From the NCBI GenBank assembly GCA_964590435.1, contig CAZPWT010000044.1, positions 6,582 to 70,581 of the forward strand: DNA of 64,000 nucleotides, given 5' to 3'. The translations under genes and the position numbers were made by a program. Origin of the DNA: WSZJ01 sp964590435. Lineage in GTDB: Bacteria; Planctomycetota; MHYJ01; WSZJ01. Positions 23,529 through 31,448 of the stretch are shown here, in pieces (position 1 is the stretch's first letter; every line of letters begins with the position of its first letter). The notes under the pieces were generated by a model, which had not been told where the DNA came from, ran no database searches, and worked only from the letters and a program-made list of their open reading frames with translations.

Positions 23529-24491
23529 TCACTTCCCCGCAGGTGCCATCAAGCTCCTCAACAGGTCGGGGCTCATGTTCAACTCCCCGATCTTCCCCGC
23601 ATTCTCCGCCAGCTCCCGGAACGCCAGCGCAATCGACGCCCGCGGATCCATCCCGCCCGTCCCCAGCGCCGCCAGGATCTTCCAGTCCATCCCCTTCACC
23701 GGCTTCAGCGTGGTCTCCAGCGCGTAACCCTTCGCCTCCGCATCCTTCCGCTCGTTCGCCGACCGCTGGTCGATCAGCGTCGCGCGCTGCTCCTCGATCG
23801 CAATGTCCGCCGCGATCTGCGTCTCCCGGATCTTGCGCTTCTTCTCCTCCACCGCGATCTCCGTCGACAGCTCGCTCTCCTTGATCCGCCGCTCCTGCTC
23901 CACTGCCGAGTTGCGGCGCTCGTAAATCGCGAGGTCGGATTGCCTCTGAAGCGCTTCCCGCGCCTCCGCCTCCAGCGCACGCGCCATTTCCGGCGTGGGG
24001 CGAATCGAGAGGATGGACAGCGCAAGCGTCTCGATGCCGAGCGACGTCAGGGCCTCCGCGCCCTTGAGTTTCGGCAGCACCTCCGCCGTGATGCGCTCCG
24101 TGGCGCCGAGGGCCTGGCGAAGCGGCAGTTTCTGGATTTCCGCGCGGACGAGGACTTGCGTCGTGGCGAGTAGTCGTTCGCGCAGCTTCTCCGGATCCTC
24201 GGACCGGTAAGCGCCGTGGGCATCCACGGAGAAGTCGAGCGCGGCGGCGAGCTTCGACGGCTCGGCAACGCGCCATGAGACCTGCCCCTGGACGGTGACG
24301 GTCTGGAAGTCCGCTGCGATCTCCGTGAACGCGAACGGGAGGTCCGAGGTCGCGACGGGGACGGCGACGAGGGTGGCGCTGGGCGCGAAGTACAGGAACG
24401 AGAGCCCGGGGCCTTCGCGGGACGGCTTACCGTTCCGGAACAGGGCGACCCAGGTGGTGGGAGGGGCTTTGAAGTAGCGGATGCCTAGCAT
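23529..24491 (-). CDS. SPFH/stomatin-like domain protein
   Basis: 320 residues. The N-terminal about 200 residues have the SPFH (band-7) layout: VAVPVATSDLPFAFTEIAADFQTVTVQGQVSWRV-like strands, then LGATERITAEVLPKL and LGIETLALSILSIRPTPEM. A long coiled coil follows (about 195-265, rich in Glu/Arg/Lys), then a Gly-containing C-terminal region with GGMDPRASIALAFRELAENAG. It has no clear N-terminal membrane helix, so it may be peripheral. Such proteins form oligomeric membrane scaffolds. AGGAGG lies 6 bases before the ATG, and a strong promoter with two operators lies upstream. Confidence 0.88.
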   Translation of the reverse strand: MLGIRYFKAPPTTWVALFRNGKPSREGPGLSFLYFAPSATLVAVPVATSDLPFAFTEIAADFQTVTVQGQVSWRVAEPSKLAAALDFSVDAHGAYRSEDPEKLRERLLATTQVLVRAEIQKLPLRQALGATERITAEVLPKLKGAEALTSLGIETLALSILSIRPTPEMARALEAEAREALQRQSDLAIYERRNSAVEQERRIKESELSTEIAVEEKKRKIRETQIAADIAIEEQRATLIDQRSANERKDAEAKGYALETTLKPVKGMDWKILAALGTGGMDPRASIALAFRELAENAGKIGELNMSPDLLRSLMAPAGK

Positions 24492-24520
24492 GGGAGGCCT
24501 CCTGAATGGATTGTCGACTC

Positions 24521-24569
24521 TTAGTGTCCTTCTGACACTTATATTAGTGTATATATGACACTAAGTCAA
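24521..24569 (-). promoter_or_regulatory. Sigma-70-type promoter with two palindromic operators for the SPFH operon
   Basis: On the minus strand, -35 TTGACT (24564-24569) and -10 TAATAT (24541-24546) are spaced by exactly 17 bases. Two 21-bp palindromes overlie it: TTAGTGT...ACACTAA at 24544-24564, between the two boxes, and TTAGTGTC/GACACTTA at 24521-24541, just downstream of the -10. Their centres are 23 bp apart, about two helical turns, so two dimers could bind the same face. Repression by a winged-helix or similar dimeric regulator is expected. That regulator is not encoded in the window as far as I can tell. Confidence 0.8.
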
Positions 24570-24655
24570 CTCGGGCGCTCGCCACTCATCACGCAACCCC
24601 TCGCCCCACCGCCTCTTAAGGCAATCCGAAATTCCCGCGACGCTTCCCCTCGCAA

Positions 24656-24687
24656 CCCGCCTTCGCCCCTGCGGGGCTACGGCGGGC
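24656..24687. terminator. G+C-rich hairpin downstream of the 24705 gene
   Basis: CCCGCC and GGCGGG close an outer stem with CCCC/GGGG inside it, within 20 bases of the minus-strand stop at 24705. There is no T-tract, so it could be a Rho-independent-like or protective 3' hairpin. Confidence 0.5.
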
Positions 24688-24704
24688 AGGGCCCGCAACT
24701 CAGT

Positions 24705-25460
24705 TCATTTCCCCGGCACCCACCACGCCCCTCGCGCACTCGCTTCGTTCGGCGTCACCTTCACGTCCTCGCGCTCGCCGGAAATCTCAAGCCACTCATC
24801 GTCCTCGTTCGTCGCACGCTCCAGCACGTGCTTACCGTCCGGGCACTTCTCCTGGTCCCATTTCGCCGCCGGCGCCCCTGCCACCGGCCTCACCCGCGGC
24901 CGCTTCCCCTCCACCGAATACCAGTACCCCTTTCCCAGCCGAAACGTGATCCGGTCCTGCTCCGACTCCGCTTCCCCGTGCGCCGCCACCCAGAATTCAT
25001 CGAGATTGATGTCGTCGTCCTCGAGCTTCTCCGTGCCGAGGTCGAGGATCGTCCGCATCGAAGCGGTCGCCGCGTCGATCGCCTCGATCCGGTGCACCTT
25101 GTCGAAAGTGCCGGACTCGAGAAGCGCGTAGATCGTCGCGCCGTCGCTCGACCACGCGACGCGCCGGGGCTTCGCGGACGGATTCACCGAGGAAACCTCC
25201 CCGAGCTGGCCGTCCCTGCCGAGGTCGCGCCAGCAGACCCTTCCGCTGTCGTCCATCCACGCCACTTTCCCGCCGTGCTCCGCCTGGATCGCCGTCAGCG
25301 CCCGGCGCACTCGGTTCAGCCGAGCGTCCTCGCACTTCACCGCCAGCCAGCCCAGCACGACAAGCGCCGCGACGACCGAAACACAGCCCCCGGCCTTGCG
25401 CAGGCCGCGGCGCGCGGGGTCGTCGGCGGGTTTCATCGGCAGCGGCACGATCTGGGCCAA
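24705..25460 (-). CDS. Hypothetical membrane-anchored protein, paralogue of 20527-21267
   Basis: 251 residues with one N-terminal membrane segment (VSVVAALVVLGWLAVKC), beta-rich repeats (VAWSSDGATIYALLES) and the family signature WYSVEGKRPRVRP followed by KWDQEKCPDGKH. The conserved Cys in KCPDGKH and the acidic stretch DLDEMW/NLDEFW before AESE are shared with the paralogue. It is likely exposed outside the inner membrane. Function unknown. Confidence 0.7.
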   Translation of the reverse strand: MAQIVPLPMKPADDPARRGLRKAGGCVSVVAALVVLGWLAVKCEDARLNRVRRALTAIQAEHGGKVAWMDDSGRVCWRDLGRDGQLGEVSSVNPSAKPRRVAWSSDGATIYALLESGTFDKVHRIEAIDAATASMRTILDLGTEKLEDDDINLDEFWVAAHGEAESEQDRITFRLGKGYWYSVEGKRPRVRPVAGAPAAKWDQEKCPDGKHVLERATNEDDEWLEISGEREDVKVTPNEASARGAWWVPGK

Positions 25461-25604
25461 GGGGTAACTCCTCGCGGGATTCGGGAATGCGCCGCCTCCG
25501 GCGCGCGTATGGTATCCAGCCGCCTTGATCGCCGCTCGCCCCCGGTGCTACGCTCTTCACGGACGCTTCCGGGGGAAGCGCTTCCATTTTCCGGAGCACG
25601 GCCG

Positions 25605-26810
25605 ATGGCATTTCCCTGCCGCCTTGCGTTCCTCGCGCTGCTGGCCGCCGCATTGCCGGGAATCGCGCAGCAGCCCACCGAGGAGCTCCCCAAGCCGAAT
25701 TTGATCGGGCCGATCCTGGATGCGAAGGAGAAGGAAGCGGCCCTGAAGAAGTACGGGGGGACGAAGGAGACGGAAGCGGCGGTGGAGCTGGGGCTGGGGT
25801 GGCTGGCGCGGCATGCGGAGGCGGGGGGCGGGTGGAAGGCGGACACCTACAACACGCACTGCGAAGGGACGAAGTGCGAGGGGATCGGCGGCGGGCACCA
25901 TGGGGAGAAGGTGCCACACTCGTACAACGACGCGCAGACGGGGCTGTGCACGATGGCGTTTCTCGGGCACGGCGTGATGCCGAACGAGGAGGGGACGGAC
26001 CAGGAGAAGCTCGTCTACAAATCGCTGAAGACGCTGGAGAATCCGCGGTCGGCGTGGGGGTTGGCGCTGGCGTGCGAGGCGCTGTCGATGGCGGAGGCGC
26101 TGGAGCGGAAGGGGCGCTGGAAGGCGGCCGCGCACCGGCTGGCGGACCAGATCGTGGGGATGAGGCTGGAGGACGGGTGCTGGGCGTACGCGGGGGACTT
26201 CCGCGGCGGGTCGGACACGCCCTACACGGCCTTCTGCATCCAGGCGCTGGTCGCGGCGCGCGACGCGGGGTATGCGCTTCCCGAAAACCTCGCGAAGAAG
26301 ACGGACGATTTCCTCAATTCGCTGGAGGAGGCAAAGGGCGGAAAGCTGGCGTACCTGAAGGCCGGGAGGCAGTACGGGTACACGCCGACGAAGGTGAACG
26401 GGATCAGCGCCGCGGCGGTCCGGGAACTGCTCGCGGTCGGGACGGACGGCACGCGGCACAAGCTTCACCTCGGGCTCACCGGCAATGACATCCCTGCGTG
26501 GAAGATCGAGTGGCAGACGGTGCCGGGGTACAAGGAGAAGTTCCAGGTCGGCAACCTCGACCTCTACCGCTGGTACTACGGCACGATCGCCTCGTTCCAC
26601 GCGGGCGGCGGCCTCTGGACGAGCTACTTCGGCGCGGTGAAGAAGGAGCTGCTGGCGCACCAGCGGAAGAGCGACAAGGACGGCTGCGCGAAGGGGTCGT
26701 GGAACAACGAGGGGACGTATGAGATCGATGTCGGCGGCCGCGTGTTCACGGTGGCGCTGGCGGTGCTGATGCTGGAGCAGCCGTATCGGCAGGTCAGGCA
26801 GAGGAAGTAG
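25605..26810 (+). CDS. Secreted alpha-toroid repeat protein (prenyltransferase/squalene-cyclase-like)
   Basis: 401 residues with a signal peptide (MAFPCRLAFLALLAAALPGIA). The mature protein has repeats of the alpha-alpha-toroid type: ELGLGWLARHAEAGGGW, YNDAQTGLCTMAFLGHG, SAWGLALACEALSMAEA, DTPYTAFCIQALVAARDAGY, and YRWYYGTIASFHAGGGLW followed by FTVALAVLMLEQPYR. Secreted repeats of this type are abundant in planctomycetes; no catalytic DxDD motif is present, so it is not a cyclase. I start at 25605 because the upstream in-frame region is non-coding in character. Confidence 0.82.
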   Translation: MAFPCRLAFLALLAAALPGIAQQPTEELPKPNLIGPILDAKEKEAALKKYGGTKETEAAVELGLGWLARHAEAGGGWKADTYNTHCEGTKCEGIGGGHHGEKVPHSYNDAQTGLCTMAFLGHGVMPNEEGTDQEKLVYKSLKTLENPRSAWGLALACEALSMAEALERKGRWKAAAHRLADQIVGMRLEDGCWAYAGDFRGGSDTPYTAFCIQALVAARDAGYALPENLAKKTDDFLNSLEEAKGGKLAYLKAGRQYGYTPTKVNGISAAAVRELLAVGTDGTRHKLHLGLTGNDIPAWKIEWQTVPGYKEKFQVGNLDLYRWYYGTIASFHAGGGLWTSYFGAVKKELLAHQRKSDKDGCAKGSWNNEGTYEIDVGGRVFTVALAVLMLEQPYRQVRQRK

Positions 26811-26830
26811 CCGAAAGGCTGGAACTACAA

Positions 26831-26960
26831 AATACAAATCTCAACTCTCAAGGAAACAGCAAGGAGCAAACGACAAGATTCAAGATCGGCCCCGCTCCAG
26901 AGCGCGTGAGCCTTGGAGTTGGAGTTTGTATCTTGGCGTTTACTTGAAAGTTGAAATTCG
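26831..26960. terminator. Long imperfect inverted repeat between convergent genes
   Basis: An approximately 50-base left arm (26831-26884) and right arm (26911-26958) can pair with few mismatches (for example TCAACTCTCAAGGAAAC against its near-complement in the right arm) around a 26-base G+C-rich loop. The arms are A-rich on one side and T-rich on the other, unlike the surrounding DNA. It separates two convergent genes and would serve both as a terminator. Confidence 0.65.
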
Positions 26961-26984
26961 CCTTTTGGATTTTCCGCGCAGCGG

Positions 26985-27989
26985 CTACCTCCCCTTCGCG
27001 CGGCCCTCCCACCACTCCTTCGCCGCGCGCTGCCTCGCCGCCTCGCTGTCCCACCGGAACCCGCCCAGGTTCGTCATCGCATCCACCACCATCGCGCGGA
27101 TCCCCGCGTCCGGGTCGTCGAGCAGCGGGGCCAGGTCCTCCAGCACGCCCGGATCGTTCTGCTTCATGAACATCTGCACCGCCCTCCTCCGCACTCCCGC
27201 ATCGTCGGACTTCAGCATCTTGCGCATCTCGTCCGGCTCCATCGCCGCGCCCAGTTCCTCGAGCGCCATCTGCCCGTGCTGCTGCACCTGCGGGTCCGGG
27301 TCCTTCAGCAGCTCCTTGATCGCTCCCACCGCGGACTTCACGCCGTAGTGCGACAGCGTCAGCGCGCAGCACCCGCGGATGTACGGGTCCTTGTCCTTCA
27401 TCCCCGCCACCAGCGCCTGCTCGTTCGCCGCGCTCCCGTGGTAGTACAGGATCCGCGCCGCGATCCGGCGCACCCCGAGCGATCCGTCCACCAGAAGCGC
27501 TTCCATCACCCGCGTCATCGCCGGTTTCCCCGACTCGTACGTCGCCGTCACGTACGGCGTCAGCACCCCGTCGGTTTCCGGCAGCCTCACCGCGCTCTCC
27601 TGCGCCGGCGCCACGAACGCCGGGTCCGCCAGCCGCTCCAGCAGCCCTTCCGTCGCCGCCTTCAGCCCCGCGTCGTCCTTGATCACCGCCAGCACGCGCT
27701 CCTTCCGGTGCAGCACCGACGACTTCTCCTTCAGCAGCTCCCGGATCTCCCCCAGCTGCGCCCGCGCTTCCGCGTCCTTGTGATCGGCGGGAAGGGCTTT
27801 CTCGACGGCGTCGGGGTCCTTGTCGCCCCAGCGCAGGATCGTCGTGCGGGCCTCGGCGCGCACGGCGGGGTTTTCGTCGGCAAGGCCGGCGACGGCGGAA
27901 GCGATGTCGTCGGCGGAGGGGGGATCGGCGAAGACGGCGAGCGCGGCGGCGAGGAACGCGGAGGCGAAAACGAAGGGGCGAGGCAGCAT
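26985..27989 (-). CDS. Secreted HEAT-repeat protein
   Basis: 334 residues with a signal peptide (MLPRPFVFASAFLAAALAVFADP). Several HEAT-like helical repeats follow, with the Asp/Pro-Val-Arg pattern (DENPAVRAEA, DGSLGVRRIAARIL, DKDPYIRGCCALTL, DPDPQVQQHGQMAL, DDAGVRRRAVQMFM, DPDAGIRAMVVDAM). Such repeats make protein-binding scaffolds in the periplasm. No enzyme motif is visible. Confidence 0.85.
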   Translation of the reverse strand: MLPRPFVFASAFLAAALAVFADPPSADDIASAVAGLADENPAVRAEARTTILRWGDKDPDAVEKALPADHKDAEARAQLGEIRELLKEKSSVLHRKERVLAVIKDDAGLKAATEGLLERLADPAFVAPAQESAVRLPETDGVLTPYVTATYESGKPAMTRVMEALLVDGSLGVRRIAARILYYHGSAANEQALVAGMKDKDPYIRGCCALTLSHYGVKSAVGAIKELLKDPDPQVQQHGQMALEELGAAMEPDEMRKMLKSDDAGVRRRAVQMFMKQNDPGVLEDLAPLLDDPDAGIRAMVVDAMTNLGGFRWDSEAARQRAAKEWWEGRAKGR

Positions 27990-28119
27990 GCGGGCTCCGA
28001 TGCGATGTGGGTAGCCTATTGGACGCTCGAAGGGCGCTTTGGTTCAACCCGGGAGTGGAATCCATCTTTGCCGTGAATCCGCGGCCCCCCGGACGGCGTA
28101 AGATAGGGTGGAGGCCAAC

Positions 28120-28938
28120 ATGAAACGACTCCTGACCGCCCTGACCTTTTCCGCGCTGATCCCGCTCGCCGGGCTCGGCGACCCGCCCGCCGGCAATCCC
28201 CCGGAGCCCCCCATGCCCGCCACGGAGAAGGCGCTTCCCCCGATCGACGCCGCCGCGCCGGCGAAGTTCGAGACGGCGACGTTCGCGGTCGGCTGATTCT
28301 GGGGACCGGACGCCCAGTTCGGGGCGCTCCCCGGCGTGATCCGCACGCGGGTCGGCTATGCAGGCGGGACGACGAAGAACCCGACGTACCAGGACATCGG
28401 GGACCACACGGAGTCGTTCCAGGTCGACTACGACCCCTCGAAGATCACGTACGAGCAGCTGCTCGCGATTTTCTGGAAGTCGCACGACCCAGCGTCCGGC
28501 TCGCACTCCGTCCAGTACCGCAGCGCCGTCTTCACGATGAACGACGCGCAGAAGAAGGCGGCGCTCGAGTCGAAAGAGAAGCTCGAAAAGGACGGCGTCA
28601 AGGTCAAGACCGCCATCGAGCCCCTTCGCGAATTCACCTGGGCCGAGGACTACCACCAGAAATACACGCTTCGGAACAACAAGGCGTTCCTCAAGCAGCT
28701 CCAGAAGTTCTACCCCGACGAGAAAGCCCTCGCCAACTCCACCGCCGCCGCGCGCCTCAACGCTTACCTCGCCGGCGACGGCAAGGAGTCGCTCTTCGAA
28801 AAGGAAATCGGCCAGCTCGGGCTCGACGAGGCGCACCAGAAAATGCTGCGCGAGAAGGTCAAGGGACGCCTGCAGGGCGACGACGAGGTCGCGCCGGCGG
28901 AGTGTGGGGCGGGCGCTGAGGAGGGGTCGGGGAAGTAG
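28120..28938 (+). CDS. msrA: Peptide methionine sulfoxide reductase MsrA, selenoprotein (UGA = Sec59)
   Basis: 272 codons including one in-frame TGA at 28294-28296. A lipoprotein- or signal-like N-terminus and a Pro-rich linker precede the MsrA domain. The active-site motif is normally GCFWG; here it reads G-[TGA]-FWG, so TGA replaces the catalytic Cys codon exactly. The frame continues unbroken with RTRVGYAGG, YDPSKITYEQLL, FWKSHDP and EDYHQKY, all standard MsrA elements. The only other Cys is near the C-terminus (AECGAG). GGAGG lies 5-6 bases before the ATG at 28120. A hairpin of bacterial SECIS type follows the TGA. Reading it as Sec is much better supported than a broken gene, but a TGC/TGT sequencing error cannot be excluded from one sequence. 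Confidence 0.88.
28301..28332 (+). promoter_or_regulatory. Candidate bacterial SECIS element
   Basis: Stem GGGGA/TCCCC (28301-28305 with 28328-28332) encloses a second stem CGCCC/GGGCG (28311-28315 with 28322-28326) topped by the 6-base loop AGTTCG. The apical loop begins 20 bases after the UGA and has G at its second position, within the published description of bSECIS elements. It lies inside the coding sequence, as bacterial SECIS elements do. Confidence 0.6.
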
Positions 28939-28941
28939 GAG

Positions 28942-30123
28942 CTACTTCCGACCCACTTCCCAAGTCCCCGTGTTGGCGTCCCAGACTGTCTCCGCGGAGA
29001 ATCGCTGGGCCCACTCGCGCCAGGACTCCCGGGCTTTGGCCGCCGCGGGGTCCGACCGGGGAAGCGCCTCAGCGTCGTAATCGAACTCGGCGCGCACGGT
29101 GAGTTCGCGGATGAAGGTCCAAGCGGTACCGCCGCAGCGTTCGTTGTTGTGGTCCAGAGCGTCGACCAGGGCATCGGCGACCTGGAACGCGGCGAAGTCA
29201 TTCGCCTTGTTCAGAGCTTCGGCGACAGCCTTCATCCCGACCGGATCCCGGCGCAGGAGGTCCTCGGCAAGCTCTTTCCGCCGGGACGGAGACTCGGCCT
29301 GCAGGCGAAGAATGACGGGATTGGCGCGAAGCCAGTCCTTGAGCGCCTGGAGGATGTCCGAGAAATGCACGAACACGGGAACGGCGTCCGGATCCTCCTT
29401 CCGCGGCGTGGCCGGATCGGCGTAGCAGCACAGCAGATCCAGGGCGGTGCGACGCACCCGGGGATTGTCGTCCGCAAGCCACGAGACAAGGATGGCGAGG
29501 TCAGCCCGGTCGACCGGAGCATCCGGGAGGGCCACGAACCACTGGCGGCGATCCGGAACCAGGCGGCCGGATTGGGACGCGAAGCGCGTCCTCAGCCGAA
29601 GCGAGTAACGGATGAGCGGCAATCGGTCCCAGGGTTGAGGCCACGGGATAGCCGGGTCCACCAGCCCCTGAACGACCACCGCCAGCTCGCCGCGCGTCCG
29701 CCCGTCCTCCTTCACGACGGCGATGCCGTGGATCGACTCGTTCACGGCCAACTCACGCCGGGCCGTGAGCGCACTGGTCGTTAGCCAGCGCCCCTTCGCC
29801 TGAAGCGCGGCCAGCGCGGCTTCCTTCTCGGCGCGCGACGAGCCGCGAAGGCCCTGGCGCGCCGCGCAGAATTCGAGATACGCGTCCGGCAGGAATGATT
29901 CCCGGAGGTCCGCCTCGCCGGGCCGGTGCAACTCGTGAGCGATGTCAAGAGAGGCAGGCCCGGGTCCTCGATTCGTCAGCGTGTAAGCGATTCCCCAGAA
30001 GCCGTCAGTTCCGCACTGGAATCTCTCGGGCACTTCGGACTCATAGTCCAGCTTCCACCGGGGAGACGGATCCGCAGCCGCAGGAAGGACGGCCAGGACC
30101 AGGCAGAGGAGGCTGAAGCGCAT
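28942..30123 (-). CDS. Secreted hypothetical protein
   Basis: 393 residues with a signal peptide (MRFSLLCLVLAVLPAAADP). The first half resembles secreted planctomycete proteins with beta-rich segments (GIAYTLTNRGPGPASLDIAHEL). The second half contains HEAT-like helices (DNPRVRRTALDLLCCYAD). Convergent with msrA at a distance of 3 bases. No function can be assigned. Confidence 0.65.
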   Translation of the reverse strand: MRFSLLCLVLAVLPAAADPSPRWKLDYESEVPERFQCGTDGFWGIAYTLTNRGPGPASLDIAHELHRPGEADLRESFLPDAYLEFCAARQGLRGSSRAEKEAALAALQAKGRWLTTSALTARRELAVNESIHGIAVVKEDGRTRGELAVVVQGLVDPAIPWPQPWDRLPLIRYSLRLRTRFASQSGRLVPDRRQWFVALPDAPVDRADLAILVSWLADDNPRVRRTALDLLCCYADPATPRKEDPDAVPVFVHFSDILQALKDWLRANPVILRLQAESPSRRKELAEDLLRRDPVGMKAVAEALNKANDFAAFQVADALVDALDHNNERCGGTAWTFIRELTVRAEFDYDAEALPRSDPAAAKARESWREWAQRFSAETVWDANTGTWEVGRK

Positions 30124-30186
30124 GGCGGAATTGTAGCCGGAGCCCCGACCGGAATTGCCATCGACCTCCCGGGTTATGATCGGCTC

Positions 30187-30813
30187 ATGCCCAACGCCTC
30201 CCCTCCCGATTTTCGCCGCCTCAGGTGGTTTGGGCTCGCGTGGCTGGCGCTGCTGGTTCCCTGCTACTGGCGCGAGTACGGCCCGATGAACTTCCTGCAG
30301 CTGTGCGACATTGCGTTGTTCCTGACCGTGATCGGCTGGTGGATCCGCAGCCCGCTCCTGCTTTCCAGCCAACTGGTTTCCTGCCTGCTCGTGGACACGT
30401 TCTGGTGCGTCGATTTCTTCGGCCGGTTTCTCACGGGGCGAAGCACGATCAAGCTCGCCGAGTACATGTTCTCGCCGAACATACCGCTCTTTATCCGCGG
30501 AATCTCGCTCTTCCACATTTTTTGGCCTGTCCTGCTCATCCTGTCCGTCCGGAAGGCAGGGTATGACCGGAGGGCCTTGCCGCTGCAAGCGCTCATTTCA
30601 CTTCTCGTCATGACAGTGTCCTTGATGCTCACACCGGTCTTCGCCCCCGGCGCGAACATCAACAACGTCTTCCGCTTTCCCGTCACCGAGCGCGCCGTGG
30701 CCGGCCAGCCGACGCAGATGCTTCTCACCTGGGCCCTCACGGTCACCGGACTTTACGTGCCGGGCCATCTTGTCCTTTCGCTTCTGTGGGGAAAGAGGAA
30801 GGCCGGGGAGTGA
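30187..30813 (+). CDS. Multi-pass membrane protein
   Basis: 208 residues with about six hydrophobic helices and short loops; the opening PDFRRLRWFGLAWLALLVP leads straight into the first. It is translationally coupled to the next membrane protein through a GTGA overlap at 30810-30813, so they probably form one unit. No transporter motif is recognised. Confidence 0.7.
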   Translation: MPNASPPDFRRLRWFGLAWLALLVPCYWREYGPMNFLQLCDIALFLTVIGWWIRSPLLLSSQLVSCLLVDTFWCVDFFGRFLTGRSTIKLAEYMFSPNIPLFIRGISLFHIFWPVLLILSVRKAGYDRRALPLQALISLLVMTVSLMLTPVFAPGANINNVFRFPVTERAVAGQPTQMLLTWALTVTGLYVPGHLVLSLLWGKRKAGE

Positions 30814-31448
30814 AACACATCACATTCAGGAAAGTGCTGTTCGGGATCTCCGCGATTCTGCTCCCGATCGGGTGCATCCGGATGGATGGGGACCGTACCG
30901 ACCTCATGCTGATGCACATTCCGACGGTGCTTGCCCTCGTCGCGTGTATCGCCTTTGCTGCCCGTGCGAATCTCACGAACGCCTCGATCGCCATGCTGTT
31001 CGGCTTCTACTCACTCCACCTGCTGGGAGCTCACTACTACTACTCCTGCGTCCCGTACGACGACTGGAGCCGTGCGCTGCTCGGTCACGACATCACCACG
31101 ACCTTCGGGTTTTCACGGAACCACTACGATCGGCTGGTGCACTTCTCCTACGGGCTCCTCCTGTACGTGCCTGTGAGGGAATGGCTGTTGCGCCAGGGAC
31201 TGGGAGGCTGGCGCACGGGAGTCGGTTCGATCGCGCTGCTGCTGGCCAGTTCGGCTGCCTACGAACTCTTTGAGTGGTCTGTTGCCGTGCTGATGGCCCC
31301 CGACCGGGCGGAACGTTACAACGGGCAGCAGGGCGATCCATTCGACGCCCAGAAGGACATGGCGCTGGCATTCGTCGGCTCGCTGCTCGCCGGGGCCGCA
31401 GATGCGCCCTGCGCGATCTTCAGGCGCCGCCCCGGGGAGCCGGCGTGA
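30810..31448 (+). CDS. DUF2238-like membrane protein
   Basis: 212 residues from a GTG start at 30810 that overlaps the preceding stop (GTGA). The motif YDRLVHFSYGLLLYVPVREW, followed by YELFEWSVA and GDPFDAQKDMALAFVGSLL, matches the DUF2238/YjdF membrane family, which has conserved His/Asp/Gln residues in membrane helices. Cellular role unknown. Its 3' end overlaps the convergent cyclase gene by 29 bases. Confidence 0.78.
   Translation: MKHITFRKVLFGISAILLPIGCIRMDGDRTDLMLMHIPTVLALVACIAFAARANLTNASIAMLFGFYSLHLLGAHYYYSCVPYDDWSRALLGHDITTTFGFSRNHYDRLVHFSYGLLLYVPVREWLLRQGLGGWRTGVGSIALLLASSAAYELFEWSVAVLMAPDRAERYNGQQGDPFDAQKDMALAFVGSLLAGAADAPCAIFRRRPGEPA

Noticed and set aside
28294..28296. Reading the TGA in msrA as the end of a short gene or as a frameshift
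   Set aside because: The enzyme continues in the same frame, the codon falls exactly at the catalytic Cys, and a SECIS-like hairpin follows.
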